From Flexistipes sp. (GTDB taxonomy: Bacteria; Chrysiogenota; Deferribacteres; Deferribacterales; Flexistipitaceae): a stretch of 64,000 nt of DNA. The stretch spans positions 62,001 to 126,000 of the forward strand of contig NZ_JAXKVW010000002.1 of assembly GCF_036172515.1 (NCBI RefSeq), written 5' to 3'. Positions 52,599 through 61,790 of the stretch are shown here, piece by piece (positions within the stretch are counted from its first letter, which is position 1; the number at the start of each line of letters is the position of its first letter). Position numbers and translations under genes: made by a program. Under the pieces are notes generated by a model. That model was given only the letters and a program-made list of their open reading frames with translations, did not search any database and was not told where the DNA came from.

Positions 52599-53513
52599 TT
52601 AATCAACGTCGATTCTTACTTTTTTGTCACAATAGTCTATACCGGGGCAATTTTCATCTTCGCACGGCTCAATATGTATAATAACGTCTGAGTTTTTTAT
52701 TTCATCTCTAATCCTTTTTTCAATTATGTCAGCTATTTTATGAGCATCTTTCAAAGAGACTTCCCTGCACAGCGTAAGATGCAGGTCCACAAATTTTTTT
52801 GAACCGGCTTGTCTTGTTCTCAAGCGGTGAAAATCCAGGTGGTAATCATCATATTGCTTGATTATATCTATGATTTTTTCTTTAATATCAACCGGCAATT
52901 CAGTATCAACGAGATCCTTTGTTACATTAAAGTTCAGTTTTAATGCGGAATAAACGATGTAGACAGCTATTAAAACAGACACAACCGGGTCTATAATTTC
53001 AATACCCGTGAACTTTACTACAAACAGCGTCCCTATTACACCGAGATTTGTCAAAATATCAATCTCGTAGTGCAGTGCATCCGCTTTAAGAACTGCCGAT
53101 TCCTCTCTTTTGGCAGTACGCCGCAGAAAAATTGTAAGAAAGAGAGTAACCAGTATAGAAAAAAACATAACATACAATCCGTTATTCACGTTGGTAACGG
53201 ATTCTTTGTTGATGTATTTTGAATATGCCTCGTACAATATGTAAAATCCTGACAGCATAATTATTATGGACTGTATAAAGGTTGCAAGTGACTCATACTT
53301 GTGGTGTCCGAACGGGTGCTCTTTGTCAGGTGGTTGTTCTGAAGCTTTTATGGCATAATAATTAATTGATGAAGTAACAATGTCCATTATGGAGTCAACT
53401 GCTGAAGTGACAATGACCAGTGAGTTTATCATAAGCCCGGTTACAAGTTTGATTACAGCCAGAGTACCTGCCACAAAAGCTGAAGTGAGGGCGGCTCCCG
53501 TTTTTCTGGTCAC
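52599..53513 (-). CDS. Cation diffusion facilitator metal exporter
   Basis: The 304-residue protein has six membrane helices and the paired metal-binding sites of CDF proteins: D-S-I-M-D in helix II (about residue 40) and D-A-L-H-Y-E-I-D in helix V (about residue 150). A C-terminal cytoplasmic domain with H-L-T-L-C and I-I-H-I-E-P-C is followed by a short extra tail with three cysteines (C-x4-C-x5-C pattern, in E-P-C, E-N-C, D-Y-C). Zn2+, Fe2+ or Mn2+ efflux is likely. It overlaps the DUF2232 gene by four bases. Confidence 0.9.
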   Translation of the reverse strand: MTRKTGAALTSAFVAGTLAVIKLVTGLMINSLVIVTSAVDSIMDIVTSSINYYAIKASEQPPDKEHPFGHHKYESLATFIQSIIIMLSGFYILYEAYSKYINKESVTNVNNGLYVMFFSILVTLFLTIFLRRTAKREESAVLKADALHYEIDILTNLGVIGTLFVVKFTGIEIIDPVVSVLIAVYIVYSALKLNFNVTKDLVDTELPVDIKEKIIDIIKQYDDYHLDFHRLRTRQAGSKKFVDLHLTLCREVSLKDAHKIADIIEKRIRDEIKNSDVIIHIEPCEDENCPGIDYCDKKVRIDVD

Positions 53514-54430
53514 TTTTTATCCTTTTTTAAGCGCATTTCATCAAAATGAAACCAGTTATCAAAAAGACCGAAAAGTGCAACTACAACCAGCATAAAAGGT
53601 TCGGAAAATATTATAATATAGACTAAAAGCCTTAAAAAAACGAAAATATTGAACTTCTGCATGAAAAAATTTACCAGGTCGAGCCCCTGAAAAAAGAACA
53701 ATGTCGAAAATATTACGGTTGAATTGTAGGAAATCATTTTTAGCGTGGTGGTTTCAGTTAAAATAAGAAATCCACCCACTAAGAAAGGTATTATCAGGAT
53801 ATCAGGAACTTTGAACAGCTTTATGGGCAGATTCCTGAACTTATAGGCAAAGTTTCTGCTGACAAAGCTCAAAAGTGAAGTGTATGAGTAGCTTAAGCAG
53901 GGCAGCAGGAAGATTCCAAGTTGTGCAATTTTCTCTTTATTGTTCGAAATATAAGCAATGTATCCGCGCTCTTCCAGAGGGACATTGTTTTGCTGAATTT
54001 GCTTCGATATTGCGTCAATATTTTGCACTATTGCATCATGAAGCATCTGTCTGTATTCCGGCAGAGCCAGCAGTGCTATCACTGTGACAATTAAAACAGG
54101 TATTCCGGAGGTGATTACCGGGTACAGTTTTTTCTCTGTTACAGTGTCATAATATAGCAGCAACGCAGGTACAGCAACGATCAGTATAAAATAAAAGGCA
54201 ATTATTGGGCTGTAAAAAGCTGCTATAGCTAATGCGACTAAATTATATGCATCGCTCTTCTTATCTCTGTCTGTTCCATTTAGGTAAGTAATCACTATAA
54301 GAGGAAGAAAAAAAGTCAGAATAAAACCTATCTGCGGAGAAAAAACATTCGATGTAAATAAAAGCAGAGCGATTAATGGTAAAAGTCTGAACGGAATGTA
54401 AGAATATTTTTTGAAAAAATTCTGAGACAT
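53510..54430 (-). CDS. DUF2232 membrane protein
   Basis: The 306-residue protein has about eight or nine hydrophobic helices and no soluble domain. DUF2232/YybS proteins commonly lie next to rpsF-ssb-rpsR (and often rplI), as here, but their role is unknown. A terminator lies only ten bases before its start codon and there is no ribosome-binding site, so it may be expressed by readthrough or translated poorly. It overlaps the CDF gene. Confidence 0.82.
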   Translation of the reverse strand: MSQNFFKKYSYIPFRLLPLIALLLFTSNVFSPQIGFILTFFLPLIVITYLNGTDRDKKSDAYNLVALAIAAFYSPIIAFYFILIVAVPALLLYYDTVTEKKLYPVITSGIPVLIVTVIALLALPEYRQMLHDAIVQNIDAISKQIQQNNVPLEERGYIAYISNNKEKIAQLGIFLLPCLSYSYTSLLSFVSRNFAYKFRNLPIKLFKVPDILIIPFLVGGFLILTETTTLKMISYNSTVIFSTLFFFQGLDLVNFFMQKFNIFVFLRLLVYIIIFSEPFMLVVVALFGLFDNWFHFDEMRLKKDKK

Positions 54431-54440
54431 ATCTTTTATT

Positions 54441-54471
54441 AAAAAAAGGCAGGCGAATTCAGCCCGCCTTT
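54441..54471 (-). terminator. Terminator after rpsR, before DUF2232
   Basis: On the minus strand AAAGGCGGGC-TGAATTC-GCCTGCCTTT (one G-U pair) is followed by a run of T. It separates the ribosomal genes from DUF2232; some readthrough is likely. Confidence 0.85.
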
Positions 54472-54478
54472 CGTTATA

Positions 54479-54706
54479 TTATCTGTTCAACGTGTAGGGA
54501 AGAAGTGCAATATTTCTTGCCGTTTTTACTGAAGATGCCAACATGCGCTGATGTCTTGAACATGTTCCCGTCAGCCTTGAGGGCATGATTTTTCCCCGTT
54601 CTGTGATATACTGTTTAAGCAGTTTAGTATCTTTATAGTCAATATCCAGTTTATCAGCACAAAATTTACAAACTTTTTTTCTTTGAAATCTTCTTCTCAT
54701 TGCCAT
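54479..54706 (-). CDS. rpsR: 30S ribosomal protein S18 (zinc-binding form)
   Basis: The 75-residue basic protein has [13 protein letters not shown] near the start; the paired cysteines, with the later C in G-T-C-S-R-H, suggest the zinc-binding C+ form. S18 sits on the small-subunit platform next to S6. It lies between ssb and the terminator. AAGGAGG precedes the start. Confidence 0.96.
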   Translation of the reverse strand: MAMRRRFQRKKVCKFCADKLDIDYKDTKLLKQYITERGKIMPSRLTGTCSRHQRMLASSVKTARNIALLPYTLNR

Positions 54707-54731
54707 TTTGTATATTCCTCCTTATAAAGTT

Positions 54732-55166
54732 TTAGAAAGGGATGTCGTTTTCATCCATTGTATCATTGCCGGAATAATTATCCGTAATCTGTGAATTTTC
54801 AGAAGATGCAGTTCCTTCAGATCTGTTGCTCTGACCGGAAGGGCGGGATATCATTTGGATGTTTTCTGCAACTATCTCATGCTTGCTTCTTTTTACACCA
54901 TCCTGCTCCCACGTTCTGAAGGTCAATCTTCCTTCTACCAGCAGCGGCATACCTTTGGTTACATATTCTCCGGTAATTTCGGCGAGTCTTGCAAATGCAG
55001 ATATATCAATGAAGAGGGTTTCATCTTTATACTCATCACCGCTTTTGTATCTTCTGTTAACTGCAAGACCAAACTTAGCAACCGGCGTTCCTGATCCTGG
55101 AATATACCTCACTTCCGGATTTCTTGTCACGTTACCAAGTAAGATGACTTTATTTAAGAACCCCAT
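54732..55166 (-). CDS. ssb: Single-stranded DNA-binding protein
   Basis: The 144-residue protein has an OB fold (about residues 1-105) starting M-G-F-L-N-K-V-I-L-L-G-N-V-T. A flexible Ser/Asn/Thr-rich linker follows, and it ends in the acidic tip D-E-N-D-I-P-F that recruits replication and repair partners. The order rpsF-ssb-rpsR is conserved in bacteria. It starts three bases after rpsF ends. Confidence 0.96.
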   Translation of the reverse strand: MGFLNKVILLGNVTRNPEVRYIPGSGTPVAKFGLAVNRRYKSGDEYKDETLFIDISAFARLAEITGEYVTKGMPLLVEGRLTFRTWEQDGVKRSKHEIVAENIQMISRPSGQSNRSEGTASSENSQITDNYSGNDTMDENDIPF

Positions 55167-55169
55167 ATT

Positions 55170-55637
55170 TTATTCCTTCTCTTTAGTATTCTCTTCTTTC
55201 GGTGGATTTTCTTCGGCTGTTGGAGTCTTTTCTTCAGCCGCCTCTACATTTTCTTCCTTAGGAGCGTTTTCCTCTGTGTCTTTGGGGCTCCCTTTTCTCG
55301 CTCTCTCTTTTTTCTCTTTTTCGTCAGATTTCTTTTTCAGTTTGAATTTTTTGCCGTCGATTCTTACCAAAGCTTGTCTTAGGACGTTATCATCGTATTT
55401 GAAACGTTTTTCCAGTTCCTGAAGAACCGGTGTGTCTGATTTGAATTGAATGAGGAAATAGAGACCTTCTTTGTGTCCTTCAACTTCATAGGCCAATCTG
55501 AGTTTGCCCCATGCCTCAGTGTTTACAATTTCTCCGTTTTGCTTCTTAATAAGCTCCTGATACTTTTCCGATAACTCCTGTGCATCCTTTAGGGGCAGCT
55601 CAGGGTTAACAAGTAATACCGTTTCGTACAAATTCAT
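55170..55637 (-). CDS. rpsF: 30S ribosomal protein S6 with a long charged tail
   Basis: The 155-residue protein has the S6 fold in residues 1-95 (M-N-L-Y-E-T-V-L-L-V-N-P-E-L). From about residue 100 to the end is an unusually long Glu/Lys/Pro/Ala-rich tail. The start at 55637 has GGAGG about nine bases upstream; a longer frame to 55685 is not needed. The Glu-rich tail is the part modified by RimK in other bacteria; whether that applies here is unknown. Confidence 0.95.
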   Translation of the reverse strand: MNLYETVLLVNPELPLKDAQELSEKYQELIKKQNGEIVNTEAWGKLRLAYEVEGHKEGLYFLIQFKSDTPVLQELEKRFKYDDNVLRQALVRIDGKKFKLKKKSDEKEKKERARKGSPKDTEENAPKEENVEAAEEKTPTAEENPPKEENTKEKE

Positions 55638-55771
55638 TATACATGTTCCTCCTTTTGGATTAATAGCCGAACACTTTATGCGCACAGCAAGGTAGTTGAT
55701 TTTGATAACAATTTAATTTATATATGTCAACTGAAATGTTGGTTTAACTTGACGGTGTAGGGATTTTATAA

Positions 55772-56695
55772 TTGAGAGAAGGTTTGCATAAGCGCTTTGC
55801 TTCAGATAAGTATTTTAAGAGACTGGATATCTGTCTTTCCGAGAACTTTGATATATCAAGGTCATTCAGCTCAGAGATTGTCAAAGATGGACGTGTTTAT
55901 CTAAATAGCAATGAAATTAAAAAGGCATCTGCTTCTGTACAAGAGGGAGACGTTCTGGATATTTACTTCCCGGAAGAAAAAGAAAAAATACAATTGAGAC
56001 CAGTGGATTTAAACCTGAGAGTAGTATATGAGAATGAATGGTATGCTGTGGTTGACAAACCGGCCGGAATCGCCGTGCACCCCTCAGAGTCAAATAATAA
56101 CATTACTTTGGTAAATGCTTTGCTCTATTCACTGGAGAGTGTTGCAAGCGAGGGGGAGGGAGACGACAGACCAGGCATTGTACACCGTTTGGATAAAGAC
56201 ACATCAGGCTTGTTGATTGTTGCAAAAACATTTGATGCCAAGAAAAAGCTTCAGGGGCTTTTTAAAAATAGAAAGATCAGTAAAAAATATATATGCATAT
56301 GCGCTGGAAATCCTATTGAAAATATCTATGAAATAGAAAATATGGTGGGTAGACACCCTGTGACAAGATATAAAATGGCGGTTTTGAAAGAAGGCGGGAG
56401 GTTTGCAAAAAGCAGGGTTGTGGTTATGGAGAGGTATGAAAGTGCGTTTAAGGCTGAAGTGAAGATTTTTACAGGAAGAACCCACCAGATTCGGGTACAT
56501 ATGGCGCATCTCGGTTTTCCAATTATCGGGGACAGTCTGTACGGCGGCAAAAAAGCCACAGGCTACCCTATACAGAGGCAGGCTCTTCACTCATTCAGCC
56601 TGAGTTTTTTCTGCCCCTTTGAAAGAAAAGAGGTTTATTTTGAAGCTGAGCTGCCTGCAGATATGAAAAAACTGTTAAATGTGTTGGCTGAATGA
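55772..56695 (+). CDS. rluD: Ribosomal large-subunit pseudouridine synthase, RluD type
   Basis: The 307-residue protein has an N-terminal S4-like RNA-binding domain (about residues 15-75) and a catalytic domain. The catalytic aspartate lies in P-G-I-V-H-R-L-D-K-D-T-S-G (about residue 140), followed by K-K-Y-I-C-I-C and R-T-H-Q-I-R-V-H-M. RluD makes pseudouridines in helix 69 of 23S rRNA; RluC or RluA specificity is also possible. It stands alone before the nuo operon. Confidence 0.93.
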   Translation: MREGLHKRFASDKYFKRLDICLSENFDISRSFSSEIVKDGRVYLNSNEIKKASASVQEGDVLDIYFPEEKEKIQLRPVDLNLRVVYENEWYAVVDKPAGIAVHPSESNNNITLVNALLYSLESVASEGEGDDRPGIVHRLDKDTSGLLIVAKTFDAKKKLQGLFKNRKISKKYICICAGNPIENIYEIENMVGRHPVTRYKMAVLKEGGRFAKSRVVVMERYESAFKAEVKIFTGRTHQIRVHMAHLGFPIIGDSLYGGKKATGYPIQRQALHSFSLSFFCPFERKEVYFEAELPADMKKLLNVLAE

Positions 56696-56849
56696 AAGAC
56701 GTGATGCAGTTTTACATGTTGAGATCTTTTAATGGCTTAGGAAAGCACCCGATTTTGCGATCATATATTGTGTATTCCTATGAACAAAATAGGCAAATGA
56801 AATAACTATTGAATAATTTTATATTGTTGTGCTAAAACGATGTTTATTG

Positions 56850-56878
56850 TTGACAGGGCATGAGCGGTGTGTTAAGAA
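56850..56878 (+). promoter_or_regulatory. Predicted promoter of the nuo operon
   Basis: TTGACA (56850-56855) and TAAGAA (56873-56878) are 17 bases apart, about 60 bases before nuoA. The -10 match is weak. Confidence 0.4.
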
Positions 56879-56912
56879 ATGCATACTGTATACAAAATAC
56901 AGAGGTGATATT

Positions 56913-57266
56913 ATGAGTCCTTATTTACCAATAGTAATTATGCTTTTTGCGGCAGCTTTGATCGGCATTATCAGTATGGTGGTCGGGGTACTTATACGTC
57001 CCAGCAAACCAGACGAATCGAAGCTCAGTGTTTATGAATGCGGGATGCCCGAGTTTAGTGACGCCAGGAAACGTTATAATGTACGTTTTTATGTCATTGC
57101 CATGTTGTTTGTAATATTCGATGTGGAGCTAGTGTTTTTGTTTCCATGGGCCGTGGCTTTTGATAAAGTCGGCCTGCTTGGACTTACTTCGGTTTTCGTG
57201 TTTCTGATTATACTGATAGTAGGTTATTTCTATGACTGGAAAAAAGGAGTGCTGGAATGGGAGTAA
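56913..57266 (+). CDS. nuoA: NADH dehydrogenase (complex I) subunit A
   Basis: The 117-residue protein has three membrane helices and the NuoA signature Y-E-C-G-M-P near residue 44, then [12 protein letters not shown] chose the ATG at 56913 with GAGGTG upstream over a longer frame from 56829. It is a membrane-arm subunit near the quinone site and overlaps nuoB by 10 bases. Confidence 0.95.
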   Translation: MSPYLPIVIMLFAAALIGIISMVVGVLIRPSKPDESKLSVYECGMPEFSDARKRYNVRFYVIAMLFVIFDVELVFLFPWAVAFDKVGLLGLTSVFVFLIILIVGYFYDWKKGVLEWE

Positions 57267-57733
57267 TGGAGCATAAGTTTTCGGATAATATTTTAACCAC
57301 ATCTGTTGACGGACTGGTCAACTGGGCAAGGCGTTCTTCGTTGTGGCCTCTGACTTTTGGGCTTGCTTGTTGTGCTATTGAGATGATGGCTACAGGTGCT
57401 GCCAGATATGACCTTGACAGGCTCGGAGTTATTTTCAGGGCCACCCCGAGACAGTCGGATGTTATGATTGTTGCAGGTACTGTGACAAGAAAGATGGCAC
57501 CCGTTCTCAGGAAGGTTTACAATCAGATGCCTGAGCCGAAATGGGTTATTGCTATGGGAAGCTGTGCCACAAGCGGTGGGATTTTTGATACATATGCAAC
57601 TGTTCAGGGAGTTGATGAGATAGTACCGGTGGATTTTTACATTCCCGGATGTCCTCCCAGGCCTGAGTCTCTTCTGGATGCTATTGTTGCACTGCAGCAG
57701 CAAATTAAGACAGAAAAAATACTCAGGAAATAG
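57257..57733 (+). CDS. nuoB: NADH dehydrogenase subunit B (N2 cluster)
   Basis: The 158-residue protein carries the [4Fe-4S] N2 ligands: the tandem C-C in [10 protein letters not shown] in G-S-C-A-T-S-G-G, and C in P-G-C-P-P-R-P-E. N2 passes electrons to quinone. A strong AAGGAG precedes the ATG, and nuoC follows after 11 bases. Confidence 0.97.
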   Translation: MGVMEHKFSDNILTTSVDGLVNWARRSSLWPLTFGLACCAIEMMATGAARYDLDRLGVIFRATPRQSDVMIVAGTVTRKMAPVLRKVYNQMPEPKWVIAMGSCATSGGIFDTYATVQGVDEIVPVDFYIPGCPPRPESLLDAIVALQQQIKTEKILRK

Positions 57734-57744
57734 TGGGGTGTGAT

Positions 57745-58239
57745 ATGAATTTTGAGGATATAAAAAAGAAAGTAGGGGCAGAATTCCCTGAAGATGTTAC
57801 TTTCAGCGAAAAGCATGGTTGCAGATTTTTGGACACAAAGCCTTATGCTTTTAAGAAAGTTTTAAATTTTTTGAAAGATGGATGTGATTTTGAATATCTT
57901 GTCGATGTTGTTGCTGCACATTGGCCGAAAAGAAAAGAGAAATTTGATGTAATATACAATGTGTTTTCCATAACAAATAAAATAAGAGTTTTTGTGAGAG
58001 TGAAAATTGAATCTGATTCCCTGGAAACAGTAACGGATCTCTGGAAGTCAGCACTGTTTCTTGAGAGGGAGCAGTATGATCTGGTCGGAGTGCGTTTTGA
58101 GGGGCATCCGGATTTACGCAGAATACTTATGCCTGAGTACTTTGAGGGTAACCCTTTGAAAAAAGATTACCCGCTTAAAGGGCGTAAATGGTTTAATGAC
58201 GTAGATGAGCAAAATCTCGGCATAAGCTTTAGTAAATAA
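57745..58239 (+). CDS. nuoC: NADH dehydrogenase subunit C
   Basis: The 164-residue soluble protein has the NuoC core: [16 protein letters not shown] near residue 110 and R-R-I-L-M-P near 125. The ATG at 57745 has GGGGTG upstream; a GTG at 57733 is the alternative. It is separate from nuoD, not fused as in enterobacteria. Confidence 0.95.
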   Translation: MNFEDIKKKVGAEFPEDVTFSEKHGCRFLDTKPYAFKKVLNFLKDGCDFEYLVDVVAAHWPKRKEKFDVIYNVFSITNKIRVFVRVKIESDSLETVTDLWKSALFLEREQYDLVGVRFEGHPDLRRILMPEYFEGNPLKKDYPLKGRKWFNDVDEQNLGISFSK

Positions 58240-58255
58240 GTTTGGGAGTTATGCT

Positions 58256-59461
58256 ATGCAGAATACAGAAGTGAAAGATAGAGAACAAAAACAGGTTAGC
58301 GAACTTATTACTGTTAATATGGGTCCTCAGCACCCCAGTACTCACGGGGTTTTAAGGCTGGTTGTGGATCTCGACGGTGAGACAATCGCGGATGTAAGGC
58401 CGGATATAGGTTTTCTTCACAGGGGTGTAGAGAAACTGGCAGAAAACAGAACGTACCACCAATTCATCCCTTTGACAGACAGGCTGGATTATCTTTCCCC
58501 ACTTTCCAACAATCTGGGTTACTGTCTCGCTGTTGAAAAGTTTTTTGATGTTAAAATACCTGAGAGAGCGGAATATCTCAGGGTTATTCTGGCTGAACTG
58601 TCCCGTATAGTAAGCCACCTTGTATGGATAGCTACCCATGCTCTTGATATAGGCGCTATGACCGTTTTTATCTATGCTTTCAGGGAAAGGGAGTATGTTC
58701 TCGATCTTTTTGAGATTGCAACAGGTCAGAGGATGACCAGCTCCTGGATGAGAGTGGGAGGAATCAGAGACGATGTGCCTGAAGAGTTTTTTAAGAGGCT
58801 GGGTAAATTTGTTTCGATTCTCGATGAAAGGGTTGATACATATGAAAGATTACTTACCAAAAATAGAATTTGGCTGAAAAGAACAAAAGGAATTGGATAT
58901 CTCTCAAAAGAGGATGCTCTTAGTTATGGTGTGAGCGGCCCTATTATGAGAGGCTCCGGTATAGATTTTGACTTAAGAAGGGACGAACCATATGGTATTT
59001 ATGACAGGTTCGATTTTGAGGTACCCGTGTATGAAGACGGGGACGTATATGCCAGATACCTTGTTCGTCTGAAAGAGATCAGGGAAGCAAAGAAAATCAT
59101 AAAACAGGCTATGGAGGGTATTCCTGAAGGACCCACCATGACTGATGATCCCAGGGTTGCTTATCCTTCACATGAAGAAGTTTATGAGAAGATGGAAGCA
59201 CTTATCAGAAGATTTTACATAGTTTCGAAAGGCTTTAAACCGCCCAAAGGGCACACATACGGATGTGTCGAAGCTCCTAAAGGTGAGCTCGGTTACTACA
59301 TAATTAGTGACGGGGATGCGAAACCCTATAGATTAAAGATCAGGGCACCCTCGTTTGTTAACCTGGGAGCATTGCCTGAAATGTCCAGGGGGTATATGCT
59401 TGCCGATCTTGTGGCGGTTATAGGCAGCGTAGATATTGTACTTGGTGAGATAGACAGGTAA
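58256..59461 (+). CDS. nuoD: NADH dehydrogenase subunit D
   Basis: The 401-residue subunit lines the quinone pocket with NuoB. It carries M-G-P-Q-H-P-S-T-H-G-V near residue 22, with H-P and the later R-x-x-G-x-I-D-F-D-L-R. It ends with G-S-V-D-I-V-L-G-E-I-D-R, as usual. AAGGAGG follows before nuoE. Confidence 0.97.
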   Translation: MQNTEVKDREQKQVSELITVNMGPQHPSTHGVLRLVVDLDGETIADVRPDIGFLHRGVEKLAENRTYHQFIPLTDRLDYLSPLSNNLGYCLAVEKFFDVKIPERAEYLRVILAELSRIVSHLVWIATHALDIGAMTVFIYAFREREYVLDLFEIATGQRMTSSWMRVGGIRDDVPEEFFKRLGKFVSILDERVDTYERLLTKNRIWLKRTKGIGYLSKEDALSYGVSGPIMRGSGIDFDLRRDEPYGIYDRFDFEVPVYEDGDVYARYLVRLKEIREAKKIIKQAMEGIPEGPTMTDDPRVAYPSHEEVYEKMEALIRRFYIVSKGFKPPKGHTYGCVEAPKGELGYYIISDGDAKPYRLKIRAPSFVNLGALPEMSRGYMLADLVAVIGSVDIVLGEIDR

Positions 59462-59473
59462 AAGGAGGCATTT

Positions 59474-59974
59474 ATGGATGAAAATGCTGTAGCTGAAGAG
59501 CTTGATCTTTCTAAAATAGATAAAATTTGTGAAAAATATAAAGGTAAAAAAGGTTCGACAATACCTGTATTACAGGCTGTTCAGGAAGAGTACGGATACC
59601 TGTCCAAAGAAATGCTCGAAAGGATGGGTGATGTTTTAAATGTATCACCTCATGAGCTTTATGGTGTGTTAACATTTTATGCACAGTTTTATACTAGTCC
59701 CCGTGGCAAGTATGTGATAAGAGTCTGCAGAGGAACCGCATGTCATGTTAAAGGTTCCGGCAGAATTTCCGAGGTTGTTAAAGAAGAGTTTGGAATAGGG
59801 GACGGAGAAACAACTGAAGATTATGGTTTCACTCTTGAAGAGGTTTCCTGCATAGGTGCCTGTGGTATGGCGCCTGTGATTATGGTTAACGATAAAACGC
59901 ATGGAAATTTAACACCTGAAAAATCCAGAGAAATTTTTAAAGATTACGCAGAAAAATTTAAAGAAGAAGAATAG
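59474..59974 (+). CDS. nuoE: NADH dehydrogenase subunit E (24-kDa type, [2Fe-2S])
   Basis: The 166-residue protein has a thioredoxin-like fold with four [2Fe-2S] cysteines: C-R-G-T-A-C (about residues 86 and 91) and C-I-G-A-C (about 127 and 131). It forms the N1a cluster next to NuoF. AAAGGAGG precedes the ATG. It is followed after ten bases by nuoF. Confidence 0.96.
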   Translation: MDENAVAEELDLSKIDKICEKYKGKKGSTIPVLQAVQEEYGYLSKEMLERMGDVLNVSPHELYGVLTFYAQFYTSPRGKYVIRVCRGTACHVKGSGRISEVVKEEFGIGDGETTEDYGFTLEEVSCIGACGMAPVIMVNDKTHGNLTPEKSREIFKDYAEKFKEEE

Positions 59975-59983
59975 GGGCAAGTT

Positions 59984-61774
59984 ATGAGTGCTGTTAAATC
60001 AGACATAATAGAAGTGCATATTTGCACAGGGACGGCAGGTGTTGCATCCGGTGCTTATGAAGTTATGGATGCATTCAATGAGGTTTTTAAAAGCAAGAAT
60101 GTCCCTGCAATTGTCAAGGAACGGGAGTGCAAAGTAAAACAGACAGGCTGCCGGGGGCTGTGTGAGCGCGATGTGCTTGTGGATATTTATCTACCCGGCG
60201 AAGAAGCTGCTACGTACGAGCATGTTACTCCGGATATGGTTCAGACGATAGTTGATGAGCATATTGGAGAAGGCGAACCTGTAAAAAAATGGGCGGCCAA
60301 AAAGAGTTATTACGATTTCTATAGATTGCAGAAACGTTATGTACTTAAGGACTGTGGCGTTGTAGACCCTGAGGATATAGATGACTATATTCAGCTCGGT
60401 GGTTATGAGGCAATAACTAAAGTAATCAAGGAAATGTCTCCTGAAGATGTTATTGAAGAGGTTAAAAAAGCCAATTTAAGAGGACGCGGGGGCGGTGGCT
60501 TCCCTTCCGGTCTTAAGTGGACTTTTTGCCGGAAATCACCCGGGGATCATAAATATCTTGTTTGTAACGCAGATGAGGGGGACCCCGGTGCTTTTATGGA
60601 CAGAAGTATTATAGAGGGAAATCCCCATGATGTTATCGAGGGTATGCTGATTGCCGCATATGCCATAGGCTGTAATGAAGGATACATCTACTGCAGGGCT
60701 GAGTATCCGCTGGCTATAGCCCGTGTGAAAAAAGCGCTCAAAGTGGCTGAGGAGCGAGGCTATCTCGGTGATAATATACTGGGCACTGACTTTAATTTTA
60801 AGCTTCATCTTAAAGAGGGGGCCGGTGCGTTTGTATGTGGTGAAGAAACAGCTTTGCTGGCATCAATTGAAGGTGAAAGAGGGATGCCCAGGCCCAGACC
60901 TCCTTTCCCGGCTGTGAAAGGCTTATGGCAGAAACCAACTAATGTTAATAATGTTGAGACCTTTGCTAATCTGCCGATGATAATACTTAACGGAGCTGAC
61001 TGGTATACGACAATCGGTACTGAAAAATCCAAAGGGACAAAGATATTTGCACTCAGTGGAAAAGTCAAAAGTACAGGACTCGTGGAAGTTCCTATGGGGA
61101 TTACAGTAAAAGAGCTTATATATGATGTGGGCGGAGGTATCCCCAAGAAGCGTAAATTCAAGGCTGTTCAAATGGGCGGACCTTCCGGCGGATGTCTGCC
61201 TGAGGATTTGCTCGATACACCGATTGACTATGATTCATTGACAGCAGCCGGTGCTATGATGGGCTCAGGCGGTGTTGTTGTAATGGATGAAACAAATTGC
61301 ATGGTTAATATTGCCAAGTTCTTTCTGACGTTTACGCAGCGTGAATCCTGCGGCAAATGCATACCCTGTAGAGTCGGAACCAAGACAATGCTCGATATCC
61401 TGGAGCGTATAAGTGACGGTAAGGGCAGAGAAGGCGATATTGAGCTGTTGGAAAGTTTAGCTGAAGACATTAAGATTTCATCACTTTGTGGTCTTGGACA
61501 GACAGCCCCGAATCCTGTTTTGACCACTATCAGGTATTTTAGGGATGAGTATGAAGCCCACATATATGATCAAAAATGCCCTGCCAGGGAATGTCCTGAG
61601 CTTATAGAGTTTGTTGTTATAGATGAAAAATGCAAAAAGTGCGGGATATGCTATAAAGTATGCCCGGTTGATGCTATTTCCTGGGAGAAAGGGAAAGTTG
61701 CTTATATAGATAAAGAGAAGTGCGTTAAATGTCGTGAGTGTATTGTTAATTGTCCATTTAATGCAATAGACTAA
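59984..61774 (+). CDS. nuoF: NADH dehydrogenase subunit F, extended form with extra N- and C-terminal domains
   Basis: The 596-residue protein is longer than classical NuoF (about 430). Residues 1-105 are an extra thioredoxin-like domain: C14, then G19 where a second Cys is expected, then C49, C56 and C60. The core has the NADH loop R-G-R-G-G-G-G-F (about residue 167), the FMN region and the C-G-K-C-I-P-C [4Fe-4S] motif near 460. The C-terminal 50 residues are a two-[4Fe-4S] ferredoxin domain (C-K-K-C-G-I-C and C-V-K-C-R-E-C). This arrangement is like HydB/HoxF-type subunits of NAD-linked hydrogenases and some bifurcating enzymes. Confidence 0.95.
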   Translation: MSAVKSDIIEVHICTGTAGVASGAYEVMDAFNEVFKSKNVPAIVKERECKVKQTGCRGLCERDVLVDIYLPGEEAATYEHVTPDMVQTIVDEHIGEGEPVKKWAAKKSYYDFYRLQKRYVLKDCGVVDPEDIDDYIQLGGYEAITKVIKEMSPEDVIEEVKKANLRGRGGGGFPSGLKWTFCRKSPGDHKYLVCNADEGDPGAFMDRSIIEGNPHDVIEGMLIAAYAIGCNEGYIYCRAEYPLAIARVKKALKVAEERGYLGDNILGTDFNFKLHLKEGAGAFVCGEETALLASIEGERGMPRPRPPFPAVKGLWQKPTNVNNVETFANLPMIILNGADWYTTIGTEKSKGTKIFALSGKVKSTGLVEVPMGITVKELIYDVGGGIPKKRKFKAVQMGGPSGGCLPEDLLDTPIDYDSLTAAGAMMGSGGVVVMDETNCMVNIAKFFLTFTQRESCGKCIPCRVGTKTMLDILERISDGKGREGDIELLESLAEDIKISSLCGLGQTAPNPVLTTIRYFRDEYEAHIYDQKCPARECPELIEFVVIDEKCKKCGICYKVCPVDAISWEKGKVAYIDKEKCVKCRECIVNCPFNAID

Positions 61775-61790
61775 CCGGAGAGGAAGAGCT

